From Rivibacter sp049446155 (GTDB lineage: Bacteria > Pseudomonadota > Gammaproteobacteria > Burkholderiales > Burkholderiaceae_C), in contig NZ_JBMSEE010000001.1 in NCBI RefSeq assembly GCF_049446155.1, positions 620,001-684,000 of the forward strand: a stretch of 64,000 nt of DNA. Direction: 5' to 3'. The notes under the pieces are model-generated. The model was not told where the DNA came from and did no database searches. It saw nothing but the letters and a program-made list of their open reading frames with translations. Shown piece after piece: positions 56,362 to 64,000 of the stretch (positions are counted from its first letter, which is position 1; each line of letters starts with the position of its first letter). A program made the position numbers and the translations under genes.

Positions 56362-57494
56362 GACTTGCTCTCGGCGACGGCCGCGCCCGCGGCGGCTTCG
56401 GGCGCACGCTCGATGGCGCGCACGGGGATGCCCGCATCGAGCTTCTGGGCGCCGACGCTGACCACGCGGCTGCCGACGGCCAGGCCGCTCACGCGCGCCG
56501 AGGCGTCGTCGATCGACACCACCTGCACCGGCGCGAACACCAGGCCCGAGCCCTTGGCGTCCAGGGTCCAGACGCCCGTCGGCCCGCTGCCCTTCACCAG
56601 CGCGGTAACCGGCACGACGGCGGTCGCCGGGCCGGCCTTCGGCGCCGCCAGCGTGAGCTGCATCGTGCTGCCCAGCGGCAAGGCCGCCATCTGCGCGCGC
56701 GACGGCGCGGCGGCGGCATAGCGCGCGCGGAAGGTGCGGCCCTGCGCGCTGGCCAGCGGCGAGAGTTCGCGCAGCGTCAGCTGCAGCGGCGATGCCGCGT
56801 CGTGCCACGGCGCGGCGGTCGCGACCAGCGAACGCGCGCGGCCGACCCAGTCTTCCGGCAGATCGACGACGATCTCGCGCTCGCCGTCACGCGCCAGCGA
56901 CATCACCGGCTGGCCTTCGGCCACCACCTGGCCGCGCTCGAAGCGCAGCGCGGTGACGACCCCGGCGTAAGGCGACAGCAGCGTCGCGTAGCCCTCGCGA
57001 TTGCGCGCCAGCTCCAACTGGCGGCGCGCCTGGTCGAGCCGCGCGGCGGCCGCGTCGGCGCGCGCCTTCTGGCGCTCGTGGTCGGCAGCGCCGACGGAGC
57101 CATCGGCCAGCAGGCGCCGAAAGCGCGCCTCGTCCGAGGCCGCCTGCTGCGCGTCCACCGAGGCCGCCTGCACCTGGTCGGCGGCGGCCCGCACGGCGAG
57201 CTGGTAGTCGGCAGGGTCGAGCCGGGCCAGCACCTGGCCGGCCTTCACGGTGTCGCCGACGTCGACCAGCCGTTCGACCACCTTGCCCGCGGTGCGAAAG
57301 CCCAGCTCGGTCTCGACGCGGGCGCGCACGACCGAGGTGAAGGTGCGCGTCTGCGCCGACGTGGCCTCGGTGACGGTGGTCACGAACACCGGCTTGACGA
57401 CCGCAGCCGGCGCAGGCGGCTCGCTGCAGGCGGCCAGCAGCGCGCCGGCGGCGGCAAGGGCCGTGAGGGTGAGGGCGGGAAGGCGGCGGTTCAC
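56358..57494 (-). CDS. RND efflux periplasmic adaptor lipoprotein
   Basis: A 378-residue membrane-fusion protein. The signal peptide ends with a lipobox (GALLAACSE), so it is lipid-anchored, unlike the adaptor at 9864. It shows the lipoyl half VETELGFRTAGKVVERLVDV, a coiled-coil hairpin rich in Ala/Arg/Gln (about 110-165), the returning half YAGVVTALRFERGQVV and a C-terminal beta domain. Start is GTG 57494, overlapping the stop of the upstream gene (GTGA, 57491-57494); the next gene also overlaps by four bases, so the three pump parts are translationally chained. Confidence 0.92.
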   Translation of the reverse strand: MNRRLPALTLTALAAAGALLAACSEPPAPAAVVKPVFVTTVTEATSAQTRTFTSVVRARVETELGFRTAGKVVERLVDVGDTVKAGQVLARLDPADYQLAVRAAADQVQAASVDAQQAASDEARFRRLLADGSVGAADHERQKARADAAAARLDQARRQLELARNREGYATLLSPYAGVVTALRFERGQVVAEGQPVMSLARDGEREIVVDLPEDWVGRARSLVATAAPWHDAASPLQLTLRELSPLASAQGRTFRARYAAAAPSRAQMAALPLGSTMQLTLAAPKAGPATAVVPVTALVKGSGPTGVWTLDAKGSGLVFAPVQVVSIDDASARVSGLAVGSRVVSVGAQKLDAGIPVRAIERAPEAAAGAAVAESKS

Positions 57495-58999
57495 TGCGGC
57501 GTCCTTGCGGCAAGAGGGTTCATGGCGGTGGCGGTCTGGGCGGTTGCGACGAAGCCTCCACCCAGGGCCTTGTAGAGCTGCACGTCGGCCAGCACCTGCT
57601 GAAGGCGGCTGTCCGACAGGGCCAGTTCGCTGGCGAGCACCGAGCGCTGCACGTCGAGCAGCACCAGCAGGTCGATCTGCCCTTCGCGCTGCAGCGACTC
57701 GGCGCGCTGCAGCGAGCGGCGACGGTGGTCGACGGTGCGCGCCAGCGCGGCGGCGCGCTCGGCTTCCTGGTGGCGCACGAGCAGGCTGTCCTCGACCTCC
57801 TGCACGGCCACCAGCACCGCCTTCTGCCAGGCCAGCAGCGCCTCCTCGGCACGCGCCGATTGCGCGCGGATGCCGGCGTCGATGCGCCCGGCGTTGAAGA
57901 TCGGCGCCGCAAAGGCCAGCGCCACGTTGGAGAAGCGCACCGGCGCGAGATCCAGCGCGTTGAGCTGCAGGTCCTGGCGGCCGACCAGGGCGCTCAGGAA
58001 GAGCTTGGGCCACCACTGGGCGCGGGCCTCGGCGCCGCGCAGCGTCTCGGCCGCGACGCGCGCCTCGGCGGCGATCAGGTCGGGACGTCGCTGCAGGAGT
58101 TCGCTGGGCTGGCCCGTGCCGATGTCGCGTGCGCCGGGCCATGCGAAGTCCGCGCCGTCGCCGACGACACGCTCCGACGGGTTGCGGCCCAGCAGCACGG
58201 CCAGGCGGGTCTGCGAGGTGCCGGCCAGGATCCGCAGCGCGGGCACCTGGGCGTCGAACGCATCGGCCTCGGCGCGCGCGCGGTCGAGGTCGAAGGCGCT
58301 GGCCTCGCCTTCGCGAAAGCGGCTCTCCACGCGTGTGGCCGTCTGGCGCTGCGCCGCGGCCAGGGCTTGCACGATGCGCAGCCGCTCTTCGGCGCTGCGC
58401 AGAACGAAGTACTGGCGCGCGACGTCGCTGGCCACCAGCAGCCGCGCGCCTTGCACGCCCGCGCCGGCGGCCGCGGCATCGGCCTGCGCCGCATCGCGCG
58501 CGGCGCGAACGCCGCCGGCCAGGTCGATCTCCCAGGCGACATCGACGCCGACGCGCAGCGCACGCGTGTCGGGCAGGCCTTGCTTGACCGGCGCGGGCAG
58601 GCCGCTGTCGCTGCGCGAGGCCGAAGCCTGCAGGCCGATCGTGGGCCACAGGTGTGAGTCCTGCGCGTCGCGGCCGGCGCGGGCCTGCGCGACGCGCTGC
58701 AAGGCGATGGCCACGTCATGGTTGGCGGCCAGGGCCTGGTCGACCAGCGCCGCGAGCGTCGGGTCGCCCCAGCCGGCCCACCAGGCGCCATCGAGCGCCT
58801 GAACCGCCGGCGACGACCCCGATTGCGCAAACGCGGGCGCCAGCGGCACCGACGGCGCCGGTGGCTGCACGGGCGCCGTCGAGCAGGCCGACACGCTCGC
58901 CAGCACCACCGAGAACGCCGCGAACAGCGGCAGGGCACGAGCGACCCGGACGCCGGCGTGGGGCGTGCGGTGCGGTGCGGGCTTGATGAAGGGCTTCAT
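57491..58999 (-). CDS. RND efflux outer-membrane lipoprotein (NodT/OprM-like)
   Basis: A 502-residue outer-membrane factor. The lipobox is SVSACSTA. Mature features are LDGAWWAGWGDPTLAALVDQALAAN, LLQRRPDLIAAEARVAAETL and FAAPIFNAGRIDAGIRAQ, typical of the NodT family, with two repeats of the TolC-type helical hairpin. First gene of the efflux operon. ATG 58999 gives a Lys-rich start; another ATG at 59011 would lie in the operator and leave almost no leader. No strong ribosome-binding site is seen for either. Confidence 0.9.
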   Translation of the reverse strand: MKPFIKPAPHRTPHAGVRVARALPLFAAFSVVLASVSACSTAPVQPPAPSVPLAPAFAQSGSSPAVQALDGAWWAGWGDPTLAALVDQALAANHDVAIALQRVAQARAGRDAQDSHLWPTIGLQASASRSDSGLPAPVKQGLPDTRALRVGVDVAWEIDLAGGVRAARDAAQADAAAAGAGVQGARLLVASDVARQYFVLRSAEERLRIVQALAAAQRQTATRVESRFREGEASAFDLDRARAEADAFDAQVPALRILAGTSQTRLAVLLGRNPSERVVGDGADFAWPGARDIGTGQPSELLQRRPDLIAAEARVAAETLRGAEARAQWWPKLFLSALVGRQDLQLNALDLAPVRFSNVALAFAAPIFNAGRIDAGIRAQSARAEEALLAWQKAVLVAVQEVEDSLLVRHQEAERAAALARTVDHRRRSLQRAESLQREGQIDLLVLLDVQRSVLASELALSDSRLQQVLADVQLYKALGGGFVATAQTATAMNPLAARTPQ

Positions 59000-59000
59000 A

Positions 59001-59022
59001 TACTGGACCATCTAGTCCAGTA
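59001..59022. promoter_or_regulatory. TetR operator O1 (perfect palindrome)
   Basis: TACTGGAC-N6-GTCCAGTA is an exact inverted repeat. It covers the predicted start of leftward transcription (near 59016) and the -35 region of the rightward promoter. A second near-copy starts 36 bases to the right. Confidence 0.85.
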
Positions 59023-59050
59023 AGTGTAGCGAGCTATAATGGACTGTCAA
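59023..59050 (-). promoter_or_regulatory. Promoter of the efflux operon
   Basis: On the minus strand a perfect TTGACA (59050-59045) is followed 16 bases later by TACACT (59028-59023, 4/6). TTGACA lies in the spacer of operator O2, and the start falls in O1, so a bound TetR dimer would block it. Confidence 0.7.
59035..59040 (+). promoter_or_regulatory. -10 element of the divergent tetR gene
   Basis: A perfect TATAAT at 59035-59040 overlaps the left edge of operator O2 and points to the tetR ATG at 59068. The predicted start, near 59047, lies inside O2. The -35 region is weak and falls in O1. Confidence 0.65.
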
Positions 59051-59058
59051 GTACAGTA
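59037..59058. promoter_or_regulatory. TetR operator O2 (near-copy of O1)
   Basis: TAATGGAC-N6-GTACAGTA matches operator O1 in 14 of its 16 arm bases, with equal spacing. The centres of O1 and O2 are 36 bases apart. It overlaps the -10 and start region of tetR and the -35 of the efflux operon. Confidence 0.8.
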
Positions 59059-59067
59059 ATTCTTGCC

Positions 59068-59715
59068 ATGACTCCCACCAAGGACGACGACGCACCCAAG
59101 CCGCGCCGCGGCCGACCCCGAGATCCCGAGCGCTGCCGGCGCATCATCGAAGCGGCGCACCGCCACTTCACGATGCATGGCCTGGAGCGCGCCAGCGTGG
59201 ACGCCATCGCGGCCGATGCCGGCGTCTCGAAGATGACCATCTACAGCAACTTCGCGTCGAAGGAAGGCCTGTTCGAGGCCGTGGTGCGCGAACGCACCGA
59301 CCGCGTGGTGGGCGGCGTCGAGGGCGTCGAGGCGCTGGACCCGAAGCAGCCCCGCAAGGCCCTGCTGGCGATCGGCGAGCAGTTCCTGGCGCTGGCGCGC
59401 GAGGACGACTCGCTGGGCAAGTTCCGCTCGGTCTACGGCGTCGCGGGCGCGTATCCCGAAGCCTGCCGGGCGTTCTACCGCCAAGGCGCCGAGCGGCTGA
59501 TCGGCGACGTGGCGGCGTACCTGCGCCGTGCCCACGCGGCGGGCGCGCTGAACGTGCCGCACCCGCGACAGGCGGCGGACTTGTTCCTTTCGATGTTCCT
59601 CGGCGACGGCCACATCCGCGGGCTGCTGATGCTGGAGATGCCCGATGAACGCGAGAACAAGGCACTGCTTCGCGAAGCCGTGCGGGTGTTCTTGGCGGCC
59701 TACGGCGAAGACTAG
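59068..59715 (+). CDS. TetR-family repressor, divergent from the efflux operon
   Basis: A 215-residue TetR regulator. The N-terminus is basic (KPRRGRPRDPERCRRII), and the helix-turn-helix runs about 25-70 (MHGLERASVDAIAADAGVSKMTIYSNFASKEGLF). The C-terminal domain resembles the AefR/TetR_C type (FYRQGAERLIGDVAAYLRRA). It is divergent from the tripartite pump genes, with 68 bases between the start codons that hold two palindromes and both promoters. It most likely represses both itself and the pump. Confidence 0.92.
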   Translation: MTPTKDDDAPKPRRGRPRDPERCRRIIEAAHRHFTMHGLERASVDAIAADAGVSKMTIYSNFASKEGLFEAVVRERTDRVVGGVEGVEALDPKQPRKALLAIGEQFLALAREDDSLGKFRSVYGVAGAYPEACRAFYRQGAERLIGDVAAYLRRAHAAGALNVPHPRQAADLFLSMFLGDGHIRGLLMLEMPDERENKALLREAVRVFLAAYGED

Positions 59716-59768
59716 GGCCCTGTCGACACGGCGGAAGGGTTCGCCGGACCGGGCAAACAGTCGCCCAT

Positions 59769-60929
59769 CTATCGCGCGGCACTTGCGCTGTAGGTGCACG
59801 CCTGCAGCATGATGAAGGGCAGCGCCACGCCGTCCGCCGACGAGGCGGCGCTGTAGGACCAGCTGCCCTTCTGACCCAGGTGCAGGTTGTGCCAGGTCTC
59901 GGTCAGGTCGGTGTCGTGCTCGGTGATCGTGATCGAGCCGCCGATCGCGTGGCCGTGGCTGCGGCTCGACTCGTTCACGCCCATGGGGCCTCCACCGAAG
60001 GCCGCGCCTTGCGTGCCGGTCCCGCCGATCGCCACGAAGAAGCGCCCTGGCGCGGCCAGCGTGTTGCCCCAGCCGTCCGGACACTGCTGCGCGCCGAAGA
60101 AGGTCGAGATGCCCAGCGGCAGGCCCTGCGACGAGGGCGTGAAGGCCGTCTTCTGGCAGGCGAGCAGCACGACAAAAGGCACGACCGGCGAGGCCTGCGC
60201 ATTGGCGGCCAGCGACCCGCTGAGCGGCATGCTGCCCGGTGCGGCGAGCGACTCGTTGAGGCCGCCGCCCCAGACGAAGCCCTTGGAGCCCACGCGCACG
60301 GAGCCGCTGAAGCCGTGCGTGTGCGTCGCCGCGCTGTAGCCGGACCACACCGCCTGCGAGGCGGTGCCGGCCGTGCCGCCGGCCGGCATCGCGAGCACGA
60401 AGCGGCCGTCGGCCGCGGTGCTGGGCGACCAGCCGTTCGGGCAGCTCGCCGTGTTGAAGAACGAGAAGCTGCCGTAGGGAAAGGCGTCACCGCTGGCGCT
60501 CGAAGACCCGGCGAAAAACTCGCAGGCCAGGTACTGCACGAAGGGATAGCCGATGTCGGCCGGATCCGAAGTGCCGGAGGTCGCGTACGAACCCGCCGCG
60601 CCGACGCCCTTGTCGCTGCCGCCGGCGGTGACCGTGCCCTTCGAGGCCACGCTGGCATTGCCGCTGTACGCATGAACGTGCAGCGGCGGCTGCTGGTCGG
60701 CCATGGGCTCGCCCTGGCTGCTGCCGTTGCGGCTGCCGTCCTTCGCGGCCAGGATCAGTCGCCCTGCCGCATAGCCGGCTTCCTTCCAGCCGCTCGGACA
60801 GGCCTGCCCGCCGGGCGTCGCGAAGAAGCTGACCATGCCCTGCGGCACGGGCGCGGCCGGCTGCGCGGCGAGCGGGCCGGCGACGGCCAGGGACGCCAGC
60901 ACCGTGCACGAGCGCCGCGCGGCTGTCAT
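59769..60929 (-). CDS. Secreted protein with three collar-like repeats
   Basis: A 386-residue exported protein: signal peptide to about residue 22 (GPLAAQPA), then three repeats of about 120 residues. Each repeat has FF...CP.GW (Cys44, Cys163, Cys283), then GR..(L/V)A, a His-x-His or H-T-H/H-G-H motif (HVHAYSG, HTHGFSG, HGHAIGG) and an end PF....L.AC (Cys136, Cys258, Cys378). The style recalls phage-tail-collar-type domains, which are often sugar- or receptor-binding, but this is only a resemblance. Each repeat could close with one disulfide. ATG 60929 has GAGGAG upstream and overlaps the stop of the large upstream gene by four bases. Function unknown. Confidence 0.7.
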   Translation of the reverse strand: MTAARRSCTVLASLAVAGPLAAQPAAPVPQGMVSFFATPGGQACPSGWKEAGYAAGRLILAAKDGSRNGSSQGEPMADQQPPLHVHAYSGNASVASKGTVTAGGSDKGVGAAGSYATSGTSDPADIGYPFVQYLACEFFAGSSSASGDAFPYGSFSFFNTASCPNGWSPSTAADGRFVLAMPAGGTAGTASQAVWSGYSAATHTHGFSGSVRVGSKGFVWGGGLNESLAAPGSMPLSGSLAANAQASPVVPFVVLLACQKTAFTPSSQGLPLGISTFFGAQQCPDGWGNTLAAPGRFFVAIGGTGTQGAAFGGGPMGVNESSRSHGHAIGGSITITEHDTDLTETWHNLHLGQKGSWSYSAASSADGVALPFIMLQACTYSASAAR

Positions 60930-63900
60930 GCCGCACTCCTCACGGCGATGCAGGTGCCGACATCGCACACCAGGTCGACCAGCCACAAGCCCACTTGTGC
61001 GCCCGCGGTCGGCGGGCTCTCATCGCCCAGCAGCACCAGCGGCTGAAGGATGTAGGGCCACACCGGCAGCAGCACGGCCACCTGGCTGGCCGTGCTGTAG
61101 TTGCTGTCGCCCTTCATCGTCACCGCCGCGCCGATGCCGGCGCCCAACATGCCGACGCCCGCGACGCACGACAGCCACGGCCCCACCGGGCCCTGCAGGC
61201 GCGTGACCTTCTTGCTCGGCGAGCCGGCGGCGAAGCCGATGTCCAGCAGCGTCGGCACCCAGGCCGCGCACCACGCGCCGACGGACCACGAGTCCGCCTT
61301 CGTGCCCTTGCCTTGGTCGATGCGCGCCATCGCCGCATAGGGCACGCCGAAGCCCTGCATGCCGACCGCGAACAGGATCGAGGCGATGCCGCCCCAGAAG
61401 GTGGCGTCGCGCGGCGGCGGCGAGACCGGCGGCGTGGTCGCGCCGGCGGCTTGCGCTGCCGCGGCGTCCAGCCCGATGTCGCAGACCGTGTAGCCGAGGC
61501 CGCAGATCAGGAAGGCGGTCGCCAGCGAGGCGCTCAGCACGTCGCCCGCCGGTCCCTCGCGCAGCGCCGCCGCCGGCGAGCCGCCAAGCCGGTCGGGCCA
61601 GGCGATCGGCTGCGAAGTGATCTGCTGCACATCCGCCGCGGTGAACGGCGGCGTCAGGCTGCTGCCGCCGTACATGAGCTTGTAGAGCAAGGTCGTGGGC
61701 AGCGCGATCAGCAGGCTCATCAGGTCGAGCATCGACAAGTCCTGCCCGCCGCTGATGTCCCGGTAGAGCTGCGAGATGAACGGAATCTCGATGCTGACCG
61801 ACATCACGTCGTCGAACGCGGTGAGCGCCAGCGCGAGCAGGTCGACCAGGGCGAGCAGCACCGCCTCGATGCCGCTGATCACGAGCAGCGCAAGATCCTT
61901 GACGGCCTCGAGCGCGTCGAGCACGACCACCTCGAGGAAGCTGCCGGCGCTGCGGATCTGCGCGCTGTAGGCCTGCACCTTCTGCCAGCTCTGCTGCAGC
62001 TGCTGGCTGGGGAAGGCCTGCTCGAACGCGGCGATGATGGTCGACGGATCGAAGCCGGCACCGGCGCTCAGGCTCGTCGGCAGGCCGGTGGCGCGCGGCC
62101 CGTTGGCGAGCAGCTTCGAATGCAGGTAGTTGCACTGCGTGCCGTTGGCCTGGTAGGCGCTGGCGAGTCCGATGCCGGCGAGCGGCGGTCCGCCTTGCGA
62201 GACCGGATCGCTCGAGCTTTGTGGCCCCATCTGGTTGAAGCTGGTGCCGGCCTCGATGTAGCTCTCGATCTGGTCGATCCAGCCGACGATGTCGTTCTTG
62301 ACGGCGTCGAACGCGCCGATCAGGGCCTTGGGCACCTGGTCGGCGACGCCGGCCTGCAGGTTGGTCAGGCTCTCGCTCAGGTAGTAGCGCACCACCTGCT
62401 TGGTGAGCAGCACGTCGTCCCAGTCGAACAGCATGCGCAGCCACTTGACCGCGGTCTCGACCGCGTCGACCACGTCCTTCGCCAGCGCGGCCACCGCCTG
62501 CAGGAAGACCTCGATGCAATCGCCCACCTCGGCCAACGTCTTCAGCACGAAGTGCTTCACCTCCTGGCCGATCGTGACGGCCACGTAGACCAGGCCGTCG
62601 GCGATGGAGACCGCGAGCTTCTCGAGGTCGTCGATGACGTTGCGAAAGAAGTTGCAGATGTCGCCCCAGATGTCGGACAGCACGCTGCCGGTCGCGGCCG
62701 CCTGCAGCTGCGCCGCTTCCGCGGCGCCGAGGTCGCGGCACATGCCCGCGCTGCGCCTGAAGTCGACTTCCCACGCGCGGTGGCGGATCGGGCTGCGGGC
62801 CGCCGCGGCCGGCCCGGCGGGTCCGAGCGCGGCCCCATGCATCGCCACCGCCGCCTGGCCCAGCGCCTGCGCGCGCTGCGCCAGTTCATCGGCATCGCTC
62901 GGCGACACCGAGGCCGGGATCAGCCCGGCCGCCTGCATCGTCGTGCCGTTCACCGCAAAGCTCGGATCCTGGCCGGCCAGGCGCTGGTGGGCGCGCAGAT
63001 CGGCGCGATAGCCGCCGCGCGTGCCGAGCCCTGCGGCAGAGACTTGAAGTGCCGGCGACACCAGCGAGGCGGCCTCGACCGCCACCGTCACGCGCCCTTG
63101 CATGTCGCTCACGACGGTGGCCGGCGCATCGACGCCGACGTGATAGGCGAGGCTGTTGATCACCGCCACGCAGGGCCGGTCGGCGCTGACCTCGACCACC
63201 TGGCCGGGCAGCATCATGCCGTTCGCATCGGTGGTGACGAACTCGGTGCAGTAGCTCGCGCTGTCGGCCAGCGGCTGGCCGTCGGGCGCCGGCGTGGCGA
63301 TCGCCTGCTGGAACCAGTTGCCCTGCTGCACCTGCTGACACAGGTGGTTGACGTTGCCTCGCAGGTCGTAGAACAGCAGCTCGGGTCCGGCACCCATCGA
63401 CCACGGACAGGTGAGGCTCGCCACGTTGTTGCCCAGTTGCACCCAGGGCTCGAAGCCGACGGCCTGCGTCGTGCCTGCCGCCTGGCGCAGCAGCCACAGG
63501 CGCTGTTGTGCGTCGTCGACTGCGAAGACCATGGCCAGCCCCTGCTGCGCCTGGCCCACGGCCACGCCGATCACGCCGCCGGGCTGCTGGTCGCCGCCGG
63601 TGAGCGCGACGCCACTGGGCGAGGGGCCGTCGTAGCCGCTCACCAGATAGAGCTGCCAGTCGGTGCTCAGCAGCAAGAAGCCGGGCTCCTGCGCGGCGCC
63701 GCTCGGCAAGGCGAACACGCGCTCGGCGCTGAGCGGGCCCAGGCCGAGCTGTTGCGTCGCCGGCGTGCCCTGCAAGACCAGCTCGCCGCCGGTGACCGTG
63801 CCGCCCTGGAAGGAGATCGCGCTGCCGTCGATCACGGCGACCGTCATCTGGTTGCCGCCGTAGCCGGGGAGCAACCGGTACGAAGCCGTCGCGCTTTGCA

Positions 63901-64000
63901 CCGGCTGCATCCACACCGGCACCCAGTGGCCGCTGCCGCCCTGCGCCACGATCACGAAGGTGGGCGGCGAAAGGGCCGTGGTGATGCCGTAGAAGTAGCA
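60926..64000 (-). CDS. Large protein of unknown function (5' end outside the window)
   Basis: The frame is open to the right edge; 1024 residues are visible and the true start lies outside. The first about 370 residues are strand-rich with repeating Gly/Trp blades (GGSGHWVPVWMQPVQSATAS, LLSTDWQLYLVSGYDG, LWLLRQAAGTTQAVGFEPW), possibly a beta-propeller. The middle (about 390-720) is amphipathic helix with FFRNVIDDLEKLAVSIADGL, LRMLFDWDDVLLTKQVVRYY and a long Leu/Val run near the end. The last 250 residues hold five or six hydrophobic segments. No catalytic motif is seen. It is translationally coupled to the collar-repeat gene downstream. I cannot assign a family. Confidence 0.6.
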   Translation of the reverse strand, partial: CYFYGITTALSPPTFVIVAQGGSGHWVPVWMQPVQSATASYRLLPGYGGNQMTVAVIDGSAISFQGGTVTGGELVLQGTPATQQLGLGPLSAERVFALPSGAAQEPGFLLLSTDWQLYLVSGYDGPSPSGVALTGGDQQPGGVIGVAVGQAQQGLAMVFAVDDAQQRLWLLRQAAGTTQAVGFEPWVQLGNNVASLTCPWSMGAGPELLFYDLRGNVNHLCQQVQQGNWFQQAIATPAPDGQPLADSASYCTEFVTTDANGMMLPGQVVEVSADRPCVAVINSLAYHVGVDAPATVVSDMQGRVTVAVEAASLVSPALQVSAAGLGTRGGYRADLRAHQRLAGQDPSFAVNGTTMQAAGLIPASVSPSDADELAQRAQALGQAAVAMHGAALGPAGPAAAARSPIRHRAWEVDFRRSAGMCRDLGAAEAAQLQAAATGSVLSDIWGDICNFFRNVIDDLEKLAVSIADGLVYVAVTIGQEVKHFVLKTLAEVGDCIEVFLQAVAALAKDVVDAVETAVKWLRMLFDWDDVLLTKQVVRYYLSESLTNLQAGVADQVPKALIGAFDAVKNDIVGWIDQIESYIEAGTSFNQMGPQSSSDPVSQGGPPLAGIGLASAYQANGTQCNYLHSKLLANGPRATGLPTSLSAGAGFDPSTIIAAFEQAFPSQQLQQSWQKVQAYSAQIRSAGSFLEVVVLDALEAVKDLALLVISGIEAVLLALVDLLALALTAFDDVMSVSIEIPFISQLYRDISGGQDLSMLDLMSLLIALPTTLLYKLMYGGSSLTPPFTAADVQQITSQPIAWPDRLGGSPAAALREGPAGDVLSASLATAFLICGLGYTVCDIGLDAAAAQAAGATTPPVSPPPRDATFWGGIASILFAVGMQGFGVPYAAMARIDQGKGTKADSWSVGAWCAAWVPTLLDIGFAAGSPSKKVTRLQGPVGPWLSCVAGVGMLGAGIGAAVTMKGDSNYSTASQVAVLLPVWPYILQPLVLLGDESPPTAGAQVGLWLVDLVCDVGTCIAVRSAA

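Noticed and set aside
59769..64000. Reading the collar-like repeat protein as part of a prophage.
   Set aside because: No capsid, tail, terminase, integrase or lysis genes are visible, and the protein has a signal peptide, which phage collar proteins lack.

Overview
The window is GC-rich (roughly 70 % by eye), densely packed DNA. Gene content and protein style point to a betaproteobacterium of the order Burkholderiales, probably the Rubrivivax/Leptothrix/Piscinibacter side. This rests on the gloB-methyltransferase-rnhA group, dnaX-ybaB-recR, a Bug-type (TctC) binding protein beside CaiB and HMG-CoA-lyase-like enzymes, a DUF4148 protein and many RND pumps. The genus is inference.

Layout, 1-25 kb. 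A LysE-type exporter tail and propionyl-CoA ligase (prpE) face a lipid-free NlpC/P60 hydrolase and a molybdenum-cofactor operon (moaA-mobA-GNAT-moeA). An RND pump pair lies convergent to it. Then come rnhA and a methyltransferase, divergent from gloB-mltD; a large TPR-hybrid histidine kinase followed at once by a TonB-dependent receptor; the recombination/replication set recR-ybaB-dnaX; an MgtC-like membrane protein; and a divergent PurM paralogue.

Layout, 25-39 kb. The SRP 4.5S RNA gene precedes two translationally coupled signalling proteins. One is a Ser/Thr kinase with HDOD and GAF-like regions; the other is a pseudokinase with HDOD. They are followed by an alpha/beta hydrolase, a beta-hydroxyacid dehydrogenase, and a tRNA-Ala(CGC) with promoter and terminator. 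Just after the tRNA lies a short, less GC-rich patch with a frameshifted hydrolase remnant and an orphan formyltransferase. Next are an OsmC peroxidase and a catabolic-looking set (Bug binding protein, HMG-CoA-lyase-like enzyme, CaiB CoA-transferase, LysR regulator, unknown protein).

Layout, 39-51 kb. A QseBC/PmrAB-like two-component system sits with a MipA porin-like protein, a secreted 5'-nucleotidase and a degenerate trypsin-like protein. Two matching TTAA-N7-TTAA boxes, one before the regulator and one between mipA and the nucleotidase, suggest a local regulon. A lipoprotein with a small membrane protein, an outer-membrane barrel, a caspase-fold lipoprotein and a cobalamin-dependent ribonucleotide reductase follow.

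Layout, 51-64 kb. A five-gene operon (NodT-type outer membrane factor, adaptor, RND pump, TetR, SDR) is divergent from a second TetR gene. Two near-identical 22-bp palindromic operators cover the shared promoter region. The window ends in the least familiar locus: a secreted protein made of three ~120-residue collar-like repeats, translationally coupled behind a large protein of unknown function with an apparent beta-rich start, a helical middle and a multi-membrane-segment end, cut by the window edge. No CRISPR array, insertion sequence or rRNA was seen.
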